DNA from: Nitrospinales bacterium
GTDB taxonomy: Bacteria > Nitrospinota_A > UBA7883 > JACRGQ01
DNA: 32,924 bases
Direction of reading: 5' to 3'
Assembly: GCA_023248535.1 (NCBI GenBank)
Contig: JAHFEJ010000027.1
Span: 1-32,924 of the forward strand
In this document: positions 10,563 to 18,359 of the stretch, piece by piece
Position numbering within the stretch: the first letter of the stretch is position 1
How the letters are laid out: every line of letters begins with the position of its first letter
Notes under the pieces: model-generated
The model's database searches: none
The model's input: only the letters and a program-made list of their open reading frames with translations
What the model was told of the DNA's origin: nothing
Position numbers and translations under genes: made by a program

Positions 10563-11920
10563 AACAGGACACTCTTAACCCCATAATGATCCGTTTGATC
10601 CTCGCTACGGGGATATTGTTACTATTTACCTGGGGGGCAAACGCCGCCGAGCCGGGGGGGATGAAAAGCCTGGGTCAAATGCAGGGCGTCATAGAAGCGG
10701 GGGAAAAAAATATTGTCCTTTTCTCCCCGGGTGACCGGGTGAAGCTGAAGTTGAAAAACCCCGAAGCGGTGATGCTGGGGGACCGGATGGATATTTACGA
10801 GCCGGTCAATACCGGCATGGTGGATGGCCGTGGTGATGAATTGCTTGGCTGGATCGGACGTTTGGTCATCATCAGTGTTGATGGTGAAATGATTTTTGGT
10901 TCGTTGGAGGCGGCTAAGCGGGAGGTTACCGCCGGAAGCCATTTGGCTTCCACGGCGGAGGACGCAACGCGGCAGGGACGATATTTTGGACTCATGCGGA
11001 TGATGACCGCTTCGATGGCTGATCCCACACACGGTTTAATAACCGTGGCCCTGCCCGATGTTACCGACGGCGCGGGAAACGTAACGCGCCTTTCGGAAGA
11101 GGCCTATTTTCTGTTGCGTCACGCACTCTGTGGAAGACCGCAATTCCATTGCGTAGAGCGGGGCGCGTTGCGCGCCTTGCTTGGTGAATATGATGTCGCC
11201 ACCGGTATCTCCGCCGGGGTGTTGGTGCGCGGCAAGGCGGCCTCGCGGTTCGGGGCGGATTGGTTCGTCACCGGGCGGCTTGTTCCAGCGGATGCCTTGA
11301 GCAACACTTCGCATGACGGGGCGTTTCCCTTTCTTTTGACGGTTACGGCGTATGATTTGAACAACGCCAGAGTAGTTCTCACTTCCACCTACCCGGTTTC
11401 CGGGGCTGAATTCCATTCTGTTAACGGTGCTCCGGATGAGGTGTTGGCGGCATACCGCCCCACCCGTCATGCCTATCTTAGAATAGCGGTTGATGAGGGA
11501 ATGACGCTTTCGGGTCGGAGGGTAGATCATCTTTTTCTCGCGCCTTTGGACGAGTATGTGGACATGGAATACCGCCGCCACATCGGGGGTGTTTCGGGTG
11601 GCCGGGTAGTCATGGGAAACATTGAGATGGCTCTTGATGGCAAACAGCTTCGGCGTGGAGCCGATGGGGTGTATTATGATGACGTAATCAGCGCGGGAAG
11701 CCATATTCTGTGTGTTTCAGCCGTTCCCAGCCTTGTGGGACGGGGACAACCGGCCATAGGCAGGCGGCTCGATAAAAGCGTTGAATTGGATATCGCCCCG
11801 GATGCTGTATTTAACAGTCAAGTGGTGGTGGGCATTGTTGGAAGACAGGGGTTGATAGCGGTAGATACCCGGTTCATGAAAGAGCATCCATTCGAGGGAG
11901 TTTTGGCTGATGGCAGATAA
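10559..11920 (+). CDS. Periplasmic protein with CsgG/FlgT-like features, secretin-operon associated
   Basis: 453 aa; signal peptide ending ANAA; FlgT-C/LysM-like N-part (GVIEAGEKNIVLFSPGDRVKLKLKNPEAVMLGDRMDIYEP); CsgG-like ...FHCVERGALRALLGEYDV...AASRFGADWFVTGRLVP. Confidence 0.5.
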   Translation: MKQDTLNPIMIRLILATGILLLFTWGANAAEPGGMKSLGQMQGVIEAGEKNIVLFSPGDRVKLKLKNPEAVMLGDRMDIYEPVNTGMVDGRGDELLGWIGRLVIISVDGEMIFGSLEAAKREVTAGSHLASTAEDATRQGRYFGLMRMMTASMADPTHGLITVALPDVTDGAGNVTRLSEEAYFLLRHALCGRPQFHCVERGALRALLGEYDVATGISAGVLVRGKAASRFGADWFVTGRLVPADALSNTSHDGAFPFLLTVTAYDLNNARVVLTSTYPVSGAEFHSVNGAPDEVLAAYRPTRHAYLRIAVDEGMTLSGRRVDHLFLAPLDEYVDMEYRRHIGGVSGGRVVMGNIEMALDGKQLRRGADGVYYDDVISAGSHILCVSAVPSLVGRGQPAIGRRLDKSVELDIAPDAVFNSQVVVGIVGRQGLIAVDTRFMKEHPFEGVLADGR

Positions 11921-12656
11921 GAACGAAGCCCCGCGTCGCCCGGCCCCGGAAGTCTCGCGGGGTGCCGGGGACAATTCGCCATTTTCCATACCATTGGAAA
12001 AAGGGATGGACATCTTGACCGAATCCACCGCAAAAAAGGAAACGGCTCCTTCCAAAACTCCTGAAGAGCCGAAACGGGATGGAGCCGCGCAAGAATCAGC
12101 GCTGCCGGAAAAAACAAAGCCAGTGGCGGCGGCTTCCTGCCACGGTATTCGTATGTGGAAATTGTTGTTGGCCATGTTCCTCTTTCCCTTCTTCTTCAAT
12201 CTCGGTTCGGAATTATATCTGTTGGCCCGCACCGCTTTAATGGCGCAAATGGGAGGTTTACAGGCCGCTCACCAACCTCCGGCCCAGCAGCCAACGGGAA
12301 AAAGCGAATCCGACAAGGTGATCGATAGTCTCGCGCTGGTAATCGCCAATCAGGAAAAACTGTTGCGCGATACCGGTCAAAGGGTGGTAATTATCCATCC
12401 CGATTATGCTGGCACTTTTTCGTATGATGATGAAAAAGGGAAGGTGAAGGAGTTGGCCGGTATCGATCTTGATGACCCGATTACCGGTTCTGACAAGATA
12501 GGTAAAATAAAGTCTTCCGAGTTGTTAAGCGCCATCATAAGATCGTTTGACAGGATTTTGCTTAACGCCGCCCAGAATAACCTTTCCGAATTTAGGCTGA
12601 AAAACACTCTGGAAGCCAAAAAACAAGCCCTCAAACGCCTGCAGGAACTCCGCTAG
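11910..12656 (+). CDS. Single-TM protein of unknown function, last gene of the secretin operon
   Basis: 248 aa; charged/Pro-rich N-terminal cytoplasmic segment, TM MWKLLLAMFLFPFFFNLGSELYLL, periplasmic part; start overlaps the upstream stop. Confidence 0.6.
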   Translation: MADKNEAPRRPAPEVSRGAGDNSPFSIPLEKGMDILTESTAKKETAPSKTPEEPKRDGAAQESALPEKTKPVAAASCHGIRMWKLLLAMFLFPFFFNLGSELYLLARTALMAQMGGLQAAHQPPAQQPTGKSESDKVIDSLALVIANQEKLLRDTGQRVVIIHPDYAGTFSYDDEKGKVKELAGIDLDDPITGSDKIGKIKSSELLSAIIRSFDRILLNAAQNNLSEFRLKNTLEAKKQALKRLQELR

Positions 12657-12791
12657 AATTAGTAAGTTGCGTATAAACAATTAGATGGGCGTTCATGGAT
12701 TCAAAGATACCTTGCCGATGTAACCTTTTTATGATCCGTTCGTCTAGTTGTCAACGGTCTGAACTGTAAACAATTTAGGAGGATATTGCAC

Positions 12792-12998
12792 ATGAACACT
12801 TTCTCGAAGTCTCTCGTAGCCCTGATGGTTGTTTCGATGGTTATTGCCAGCGGCTCCGCGTTCGCCGGCGAAAAGAAACACAAAAAGCACGAAGCCAAAG
12901 CTGAAGAAAAGAAAGCCGAAGAGAAAAAGGCTGAAGAAGCGAAGCCCGCAGCCCCGGCAGCAGCTCCGGCAGCAGCTCCGGCAGCCAAAGGCAAATAA
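12792..12998 (+). CDS. Small secreted Lys/Glu/Ala-rich protein with Pro-Ala repeat tail
   Basis: MNTFSKSLVALMVVSMVIASGSAFA signal peptide, then GEKKHKKHEAKAEEKKAEEKKAEEAKPAAPAAAPAAAPAAKGK; RBS-like TTAGGAGGAT 8 nt upstream of ATG at 12792. The track start at 12786 is probably two codons too early. Confidence 0.65.
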   Translation: MNTFSKSLVALMVVSMVIASGSAFAGEKKHKKHEAKAEEKKAEEKKAEEAKPAAPAAAPAAAPAAKGK

Positions 12999-13020
12999 GC
13001 ACCCGCTTATTTCGTAATCA

Positions 13021-13081
13021 AAAGCGGATGTCCTTTCACGTATCCTGACGGGTACGGCGGAGGTATCCGCTTTCTTTTTTT
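13021..13081 (+). terminator. Rho-independent terminator with nested hairpin
   Basis: AAAGCGGAT...ATCCGCTTT outer stem enclosing CGTATCC-TGAC-GGGTACG inner stem, followed by CTTTTTTTCC. Confidence 0.7.
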
Positions 13082-13116
13082 CCAAATAATTTCTTATTTG
13101 ATATTTCTTCAAGCGT

Positions 13117-13140
13117 AACCTTTAATATCAGCAATACGTC
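13117..13140 (+). promoter_or_regulatory. Candidate ECF-sigma promoter (-35 AACC, 16-bp spacer, -10 CGTC)
   Basis: GTAACC at 13115-13120, CGTC at 13137-13140, start codon of the next gene at 13164; fits the general ECF AAC...CGTC pattern. Confidence 0.4.
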
Positions 13141-13163
13141 TTGTTTGAAAGGGACATTGCATT

Positions 13164-13649
13164 ATGCGGCTTATTGTTTTTGTTTTGATGTCCGTTCTGG
13201 CCTTGACTGCAATGGGTGGCTGGGGGCAGCGTAGCGCATGGGCTCAAGAAGGAATCGGCAGGGTGAAGCCGTCAATGGCGGCAGGCCGTCAAAAAGAGCC
13301 TACGGCAACTCTGTTTTTTAGCGGCCGCTTGGCGCGTGTCGGTCTGGGCAAGGAGCAAAAGGAGAAGATACGGGCCATTTTTGTTGCGCACGAAGCCGTA
13401 TTGGCTGGCGCCAGCGCCCGGTATATAGAAAAGCGCCGCCAGTTACGGATGCTGATTGACGATCCCGGCGCTGTCGAAGATGCCATCAGCGGACTGGCGG
13501 AGGAGATCGGCCAGATTGAGGCGGAACTTGCTATTGAAAGGAATAGGGTATTAAAGGAAGTGTCGGGCTTGCTGACACCTGAGCAGGCGGCGAAATTTCA
13601 AAAAGGCCGTTCGGCGGCCTATAAAAAAGAAAGCGGGCAACCCCGGTAG
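13164..13649 (+). CDS. Spy/CpxP/ZraP-like periplasmic protein
   Basis: 161 aa; signal peptide (GQRSAWAQ), helical body (GKEQKEKIRAIFVAHEAVL...RRQLRMLI), LTPEQAAKFQK signature. Confidence 0.65.
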   Translation: MRLIVFVLMSVLALTAMGGWGQRSAWAQEGIGRVKPSMAAGRQKEPTATLFFSGRLARVGLGKEQKEKIRAIFVAHEAVLAGASARYIEKRRQLRMLIDDPGAVEDAISGLAEEIGQIEAELAIERNRVLKEVSGLLTPEQAAKFQKGRSAAYKKESGQPR

Positions 13650-13675
13650 TGCGGCGGATGGCGGGGATTTAGGAA

Positions 13676-14239
13676 ATGGATTCCGCCGAGGCGGGCGTCC
13701 CGGATGAACGGCTTGTAGAGCAGGTTCGCGCGGGAAATGGCGCGGCGTATGAAGAATTGATCCGACGCCATAAACAAAAGATTTTTTGCATGGCGGCACG
13801 GATTGCGCGGGATTCTTTGGAGCTTGAAGAGATCGCTCAAGAGGTCTTTGTAAAGGCCTATGAGAAGCTGGCAAGCTATCGGGGCGATGCGCCGTTTGGG
13901 CACTGGTTGGCGCGAATCGCCACCAATACCTGTTACGATTATTTGAGGAAGAGGAAACAGCGGAGGGTGGAAGTCTCCGTCGATTTGCATGAATGGAAGC
14001 TGGAGGCGCCAGCGGAAACGCAGGGAACCGAGCCGAAAGAACTGGCGGCATTGGCCCGCGCCTTGGAGGGGTTGCGTCCCGATGAACGCATGGTTCTGAC
14101 CCTTTTGGAATTGGAAGAAAAAAGCGTTAAGGAAACGGCTTATATCATGGATATAAGCGAGGGGAATGTAAAAGTGCGCGCCCATCGCGCGCGCAAGGCC
14201 CTTAAAGTACTGCTGGAGAAGGAACTGAATCATGGATGA
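13676..14239 (+). CDS. RNA polymerase sigma factor, ECF subfamily
   Basis: 187 aa; region 2 (YEELIRRHKQKIFCMAARIARDSLELEEIAQEVFVKAYEKLASYRGDAPFGHWLARIATNTCYDYLRKRKQ) and region 4 (LRPDERMVLTLLELEEKSVKETAYIMDISEGNVKVRAHRARKALK). Confidence 0.95.
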   Translation: MDSAEAGVPDERLVEQVRAGNGAAYEELIRRHKQKIFCMAARIARDSLELEEIAQEVFVKAYEKLASYRGDAPFGHWLARIATNTCYDYLRKRKQRRVEVSVDLHEWKLEAPAETQGTEPKELAALARALEGLRPDERMVLTLLELEEKSVKETAYIMDISEGNVKVRAHRARKALKVLLEKELNHG

Positions 14240-14528
14240 CGCGAAGTTGGATCGGCTGTTACAGGCGTTGCGCGGACGGCCGGTGAATACCGCGCGCATC
14301 GAGTATGGTTTTGAAGCGAGGATGATGGCGGTTTTGCGCCAGCGGCGGGCCGAGGAGCCGGCGGTTTTTTTCATGGCGTGGAAGCTTGCGCCAATGTTCC
14401 TTGCCTTGCTTCTGGCGGTGGGGGGATGGGTGTATGCCGTAGCCAGTCCGCAGGGAGGCGCTCACATCACAGCAATCGGCGCCGGGCACGAAGAGGTTCA
14501 AATGGTTCGTTATATAACGGGCGACTGA
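14232..14528 (+). CDS. Small membrane protein, putative anti-sigma factor (CnrY-like position)
   Basis: 98 aa; overlaps the sigma gene end, soluble N-terminus followed by one TM (APMFLALLLAVGGWVYAVA). Confidence 0.6.
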   Translation: MDDAKLDRLLQALRGRPVNTARIEYGFEARMMAVLRQRRAEEPAVFFMAWKLAPMFLALLLAVGGWVYAVASPQGGAHITAIGAGHEEVQMVRYITGD

Positions 14529-14530
14529 AC

Positions 14531-14938
14531 GTGAATTCAAAACTGAAGGGGATTGCCGGAGTTCTGGTGATTTTTCTGGTCGGTGCCGCCGCCGGATGGA
14601 TCGGCGCGCGTCATTGGTATAAAGAGCGGCTGGAAGGCCTGATGCGGGGAAACCCGGAGGCGTTTCATGAAGTGATCGTGAGGCGGCTGAACAAGAATCT
14701 AAGCCTCGATGCCGAACAGTTGAACAAGCTGCGGGACATATTAAATCAGTCGCACGAAGAAGTCGCCGCCGTTCGGGAAGACCTTTCCCCGGAAATACAG
14801 GAAATCCTTGAAGAGACCAAAAGCCGCGTGGAATCGATCTTGACGCCAGCGCAAATCGAGGCGTTCAGGCATTTGACCGAAAAGGATCACGCCGGTAACC
14901 AGATGGCAACCGGTTCACCAGCTGCGTCAGGCCGGTAG
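14531..14938 (+). CDS. Membrane-anchored Spy/CpxP-like periplasmic protein (CnrX-like position), GTG start
   Basis: Frame of track ORF 14378..14938; GTG at 14531 gives MNSKLKGIAGVLVIFLVGAAAGWIGARHWYKERL...LSLDAEQLNKLRDILNQSHEEV...ILTPAQIEAFRHL, a TM anchor plus Spy-like helices with LTPAQ. Confidence 0.6.
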   Translation: MNSKLKGIAGVLVIFLVGAAAGWIGARHWYKERLEGLMRGNPEAFHEVIVRRLNKNLSLDAEQLNKLRDILNQSHEEVAAVREDLSPEIQEILEETKSRVESILTPAQIEAFRHLTEKDHAGNQMATGSPAASGR

Positions 14939-14980
14939 GCGGCATATTCTTCTGCGGGTTTGGTCAGCGGACTCCCAAAT

Positions 14981-14998
14981 CCTTGGAAAATTCCAAGG
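14981..14998. repeat. 18-bp palindrome upstream of the hox operon
   Basis: CCTTGGAAAATTCCAAGG: arms CCTTGGAA/TTCCAAGG with a 2-nt centre. Confidence 0.6.
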
Positions 14999-15027
14999 TA
15001 TAACTTCAATTTGCCCATTCAGCATTA

Positions 15028-15045
15028 AGAAATCCGCGGATTTCT
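15028..15045. repeat. 18-bp perfect palindrome upstream of the hox operon
   Basis: AGAAATCCGCGGATTTCT is its own reverse complement. Confidence 0.65.
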
Positions 15046-15181
15046 GATTGAAATCCCGTCAAGCCGCTGGATTATTAATTTGACTAAATTTGTCAAGGAA
15101 CGTATCATATTTCTGTAGGGGCAGGTTGCTATACGGCTGGCGTCTGAGATTGATCAGATTTGTGAACCGATAGGTGGCCAT

Positions 15182-17023
15182 ATGAAATCAGATCAAGATT
15201 TGCTGATAACCCGATCATGCAGTAAGTATGGAAACGATCCTGGACGGGTTATCGATATTCTGTGGGAAATCCAAAAATCTCTGGGATGCGTAAGCTACGA
15301 GGCGATGGAAAAAATCGCCGCTACGATCAATACCAGCCGTGTGCAAATCGAGGGGATCGTCTCTTTCTACTCATTTTTTTCTGAAACGCCAAAAGGCAAA
15401 ATCATTATCCGCCTTTGCGACGATATAGTCGACCGCCATGCAGGGGTTGAACAGATCGCCGTGGTATTCTCGGAAGAATTGGGCATCGGTATCGGCCAGA
15501 CCTCCCCTGACCGGGAGTTTTCGCTGGAGTACACCCCTTGTATTGGAATGAGCGACCAGGCGCCCGCCGCGCTTGTTAACGATGTTGTAGTAACCTCCTT
15601 AACGCCGGATTCCGCCAGGGAAACCGCCCGGCGGTTAAAGGCAAATCCAGATACATCAAAGCTGGTGGCGGCGAAAGGCGACGGTAACAACGGCCATCGT
15701 CTCATAAACACCATGGTCAAAAATAATATCCGGTTAAAAGGCGAGGTGATACTGGCCGATGGGATTCAAGCCGAGGCCGGTTTGAAGAAAGCCCTGTCCA
15801 AAACGCCGCTTGAAGTCATTCAGGAAGTCGTTGAATCCGGCCTGCGGGGACGGGGTGGCGCCGGTTTTTCCACCGGTGAAAAATGGCGGCTTGCCCAAAA
15901 GGCCCTGGCAAGCAAGCGGTTCGTCATATGCAATGCCGATGAGGGGGAGCCGGGAACTTTCAAAGATCGCGTACTTCTGACCGAACGCGCAGACCTTATA
16001 TTCGAAGGAATGGCCATCGCCGCTTACGCGATCGGAAGCGATAGCGGCATTTTATATTTACGCGCGGAATACGCCTATCTCCGTCCTTTTCTTGAAGCTG
16101 TTTTGGAGGAAAGGCGGAAATCCGGTTTATTGGGATCCGCGATCTGCGGGAAGAAGGATTTTAGCTTCGACATCAGGATACAACTGGGCGCAGGGGCTTA
16201 TATTTGCGGTGAGGAGAGCGCTCTCATTAGTTCCTGCGAAGGGTTGCGGGGCGAGCCGAAAAACCGTCCTCCCTTCCCGGTCGAAAAAGGGTATCTCTCC
16301 AAACCGACGGCGGTCAATAACGTTGAAACGTTCTGTTGCGCGGCCCGAATCATGGATCGCGGTTCTTCGTGGTTTGCCGGTATCGGCACGAAGGCCAGCC
16401 ACGGGACGAAACTGCTGAGCGTCAGCGGCGATTGCGCAAAGCCGGGCGTGTATGAGGTGCCGTATGGAGTGGAAGTCGCCGCGTTGCTGGAGATGGCGGG
16501 GGCGGAAGACACAGCCATTGTACAGGTGGGGGGCGCCAGCGGTGACATGATAGGCCGGAGGAGTTTCAACCGGAAAATATGTTTTTCAGATTTAGCCACG
16601 GGCGGGGCAATTACACTGTTCAACTCCAGCCGGAATGTATTGGCCATCGTTGATTATTATCTGGAATTCTTCGCCCACGAGAGCTGCGGTTATTGCACGC
16701 CATGCAGGGTGGGAACCGTGTTTTTACGGGAGAGAATCCAGAAAGTGATGCATGGATTCGCGGACAAAGCGGATCTGGAATATCTGCAAGAACTTGGCAA
16801 GACAATTATGATCACCAGCCGGTGTGGATTGGGGAGTTCGGCTCCGAAATGCGTATTACATTCAATTGCGCAGTTTCCGCTCGTGTATTCCTCGCATTTG
16901 AAGGAAAGCCTCGACGGCCTGCAACCAGGATTCAATATTCAGAAAGCGCTTGAAGAATCCCGCAGGATCGCCAAACGGAAGTCGATGATTTACGATCCGG
17001 TGTTCGGCAATGAAGGTGAATAA
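15182..17023 (+). CDS. hoxF: NAD-reducing [NiFe]-hydrogenase diaphorase subunit HoxF (NuoE-NuoF fusion)
   Basis: 613 aa; N-terminal NuoE-like domain; NuoF domain with RGRGGAGFSTGEKW, CNADEGEPGTFKDR, GAGAYICGEESALI, ESCGYCTPCRVGT and a later SRCGLG cysteine. Confidence 0.92.
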   Translation: MKSDQDLLITRSCSKYGNDPGRVIDILWEIQKSLGCVSYEAMEKIAATINTSRVQIEGIVSFYSFFSETPKGKIIIRLCDDIVDRHAGVEQIAVVFSEELGIGIGQTSPDREFSLEYTPCIGMSDQAPAALVNDVVVTSLTPDSARETARRLKANPDTSKLVAAKGDGNNGHRLINTMVKNNIRLKGEVILADGIQAEAGLKKALSKTPLEVIQEVVESGLRGRGGAGFSTGEKWRLAQKALASKRFVICNADEGEPGTFKDRVLLTERADLIFEGMAIAAYAIGSDSGILYLRAEYAYLRPFLEAVLEERRKSGLLGSAICGKKDFSFDIRIQLGAGAYICGEESALISSCEGLRGEPKNRPPFPVEKGYLSKPTAVNNVETFCCAARIMDRGSSWFAGIGTKASHGTKLLSVSGDCAKPGVYEVPYGVEVAALLEMAGAEDTAIVQVGGASGDMIGRRSFNRKICFSDLATGGAITLFNSSRNVLAIVDYYLEFFAHESCGYCTPCRVGTVFLRERIQKVMHGFADKADLEYLQELGKTIMITSRCGLGSSAPKCVLHSIAQFPLVYSSHLKESLDGLQPGFNIQKALEESRRIAKRKSMIYDPVFGNEGE

Positions 17024-17047
17024 TAGCAAGTACCGGGAGAAAATGCT

Positions 17048-17779
17048 GTGAGTGATGTCATTATCTTCAAAATAGACGGCGTTGAAGTCAGTGCCAAACC
17101 CGGACAGACAATTATGAACGCCGCCGACGAGGCGGGCATTTACATCCCCCGCCTGTGCGATGTTGAAGGGCTGGAACCGCAGGGGAGTTGCCGCGTATGC
17201 ACGGTGAAAGTCAACGGCAGAACCGCGGCCGCGTGCACACAACCCGCGGCCCCCGGAATGGTAGTGGAAAACGACACGCTGGAAATCCGGAACTGCCGCC
17301 GGGATATTGTCCGGATGCTGTTTCATGAAGGGAACCACCTCTGCCCGTGCTGCGAGGCAAGCGGAAGGTGCGAGCTTCAAGCCTTGGGGTACCGGCTTGG
17401 GATTTTACAGCCCGACAAGTACCCCTATTTGCAGCCGGTGCGGCCCGTGGATGCTTCCCACCCGGACATTATGCTGGATACCAACCGGTGCATCCGGTGT
17501 GGCCGCTGCATCAGGGCATCGCGGCATCTGGATCACAAAAATGTATTCGGCTATATCGGGCGGGGTATATACAAACAGGTCGGGGTGAACGGAAAAAATC
17601 TGGCCCAGACCGATGTTCATGTTGACGATCATGCCGTGGCGCCGGGCATCTGCCCGGTCGGCTGCATTATCCAGAAACGGCGCGGGTTTTACGATCCGGT
17701 CGGCCAGCGCAAGTTCGATGTGAACCCCATCGGAACGGAAATAGAAAAGCACCTGAAAGATGCGGGAGGCAAAAAATGA
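17048..17779 (+). CDS. hoxU: NAD-reducing hydrogenase diaphorase subunit HoxU (NuoG-like), GTG start
   Basis: 243 aa; 2Fe-2S motif CDVEGLEPQGSCRVC...C, HEGNHLCPCCEASGRCELQ, CIRCGRCIRASRH...GICPVGC. Confidence 0.9.
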   Translation: MSDVIIFKIDGVEVSAKPGQTIMNAADEAGIYIPRLCDVEGLEPQGSCRVCTVKVNGRTAAACTQPAAPGMVVENDTLEIRNCRRDIVRMLFHEGNHLCPCCEASGRCELQALGYRLGILQPDKYPYLQPVRPVDASHPDIMLDTNRCIRCGRCIRASRHLDHKNVFGYIGRGIYKQVGVNGKNLAQTDVHVDDHAVAPGICPVGCIIQKRRGFYDPVGQRKFDVNPIGTEIEKHLKDAGGKK

Positions 17780-18336
17780 AGAAAAAGAGGATATCCACCA
17801 TATCCCTTGCCGGCTGTTTTGGCTGCCACATGTCGTTACTTGATATTGACGAGAGGATTTTGGAACTTGTCAAGCTGGTGGAGTTCGACCGTAGTCCTGT
17901 TAACGACCTAAAGAGATTTAAGGCGCGGTGCGATATCGGGTTTATTGAGGGTGGTTGCTGCAACGAGGAAAACGTGCACACGTTGCGGAAATTCCGGAGG
18001 AATTGCGATGTGCTGGTCGCCGTCGGTCAATGCGCCGTGATGGGCGGATTGCCGGTGATGCGGAACGCCATTATGCATTCTGATGATCCGTTGCGGGAAT
18101 GCCTGGAGACCGCCTACCTGAACAGTCCGTACGTGTATAATCCGACAAACGATATCCCCAATGACCCCGCGTTGCCGTTGATCCTCGACAAAGTGTACAC
18201 CTGCGCCGAAGTGGTGAAAATGGATTACCAGATTCCGGGATGTCCGCCGTCGGGCGACATATTGTGGCAGGCGATCGTCGCTCTTTTGAACGGAAGGCCT
18301 TCGGATTTGCCAAGCGAGGTAATCAAGTTTGATTAA
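17776..18336 (+). CDS. hoxY: NAD-reducing hydrogenase small subunit HoxY
   Basis: 186 aa; LAGCFGCHMSLLDID, IEGGCCNEENVHTLRKFR, VGQCAVMGGLP, IPGCPPSGDILW. Confidence 0.93.
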   Translation: MKKKRISTISLAGCFGCHMSLLDIDERILELVKLVEFDRSPVNDLKRFKARCDIGFIEGGCCNEENVHTLRKFRRNCDVLVAVGQCAVMGGLPVMRNAIMHSDDPLRECLETAYLNSPYVYNPTNDIPNDPALPLILDKVYTCAEVVKMDYQIPGCPPSGDILWQAIVALLNGRPSDLPSEVIKFD

Positions 18337-18359
18337 ATATATGTATCGGGGATTGCACA

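Noticed and set aside
12900-12995. Short tandem repeats as a CRISPR or regulatory array
   Set aside because: They are in-frame codon repeats (GAAGAAAAG, GCAGCTCCG) encoding the KAEE/PAA tail of a small protein.
14378-14530. N-terminal extension of the track ORF 14378..14938
   Set aside because: Overlaps the anti-sigma gene and reads as non-protein-like sequence (MEACANVPCLASGGGGMGVCRSQSAGRRSHH); GTG at 14531 is followed directly by a sensible TM anchor.
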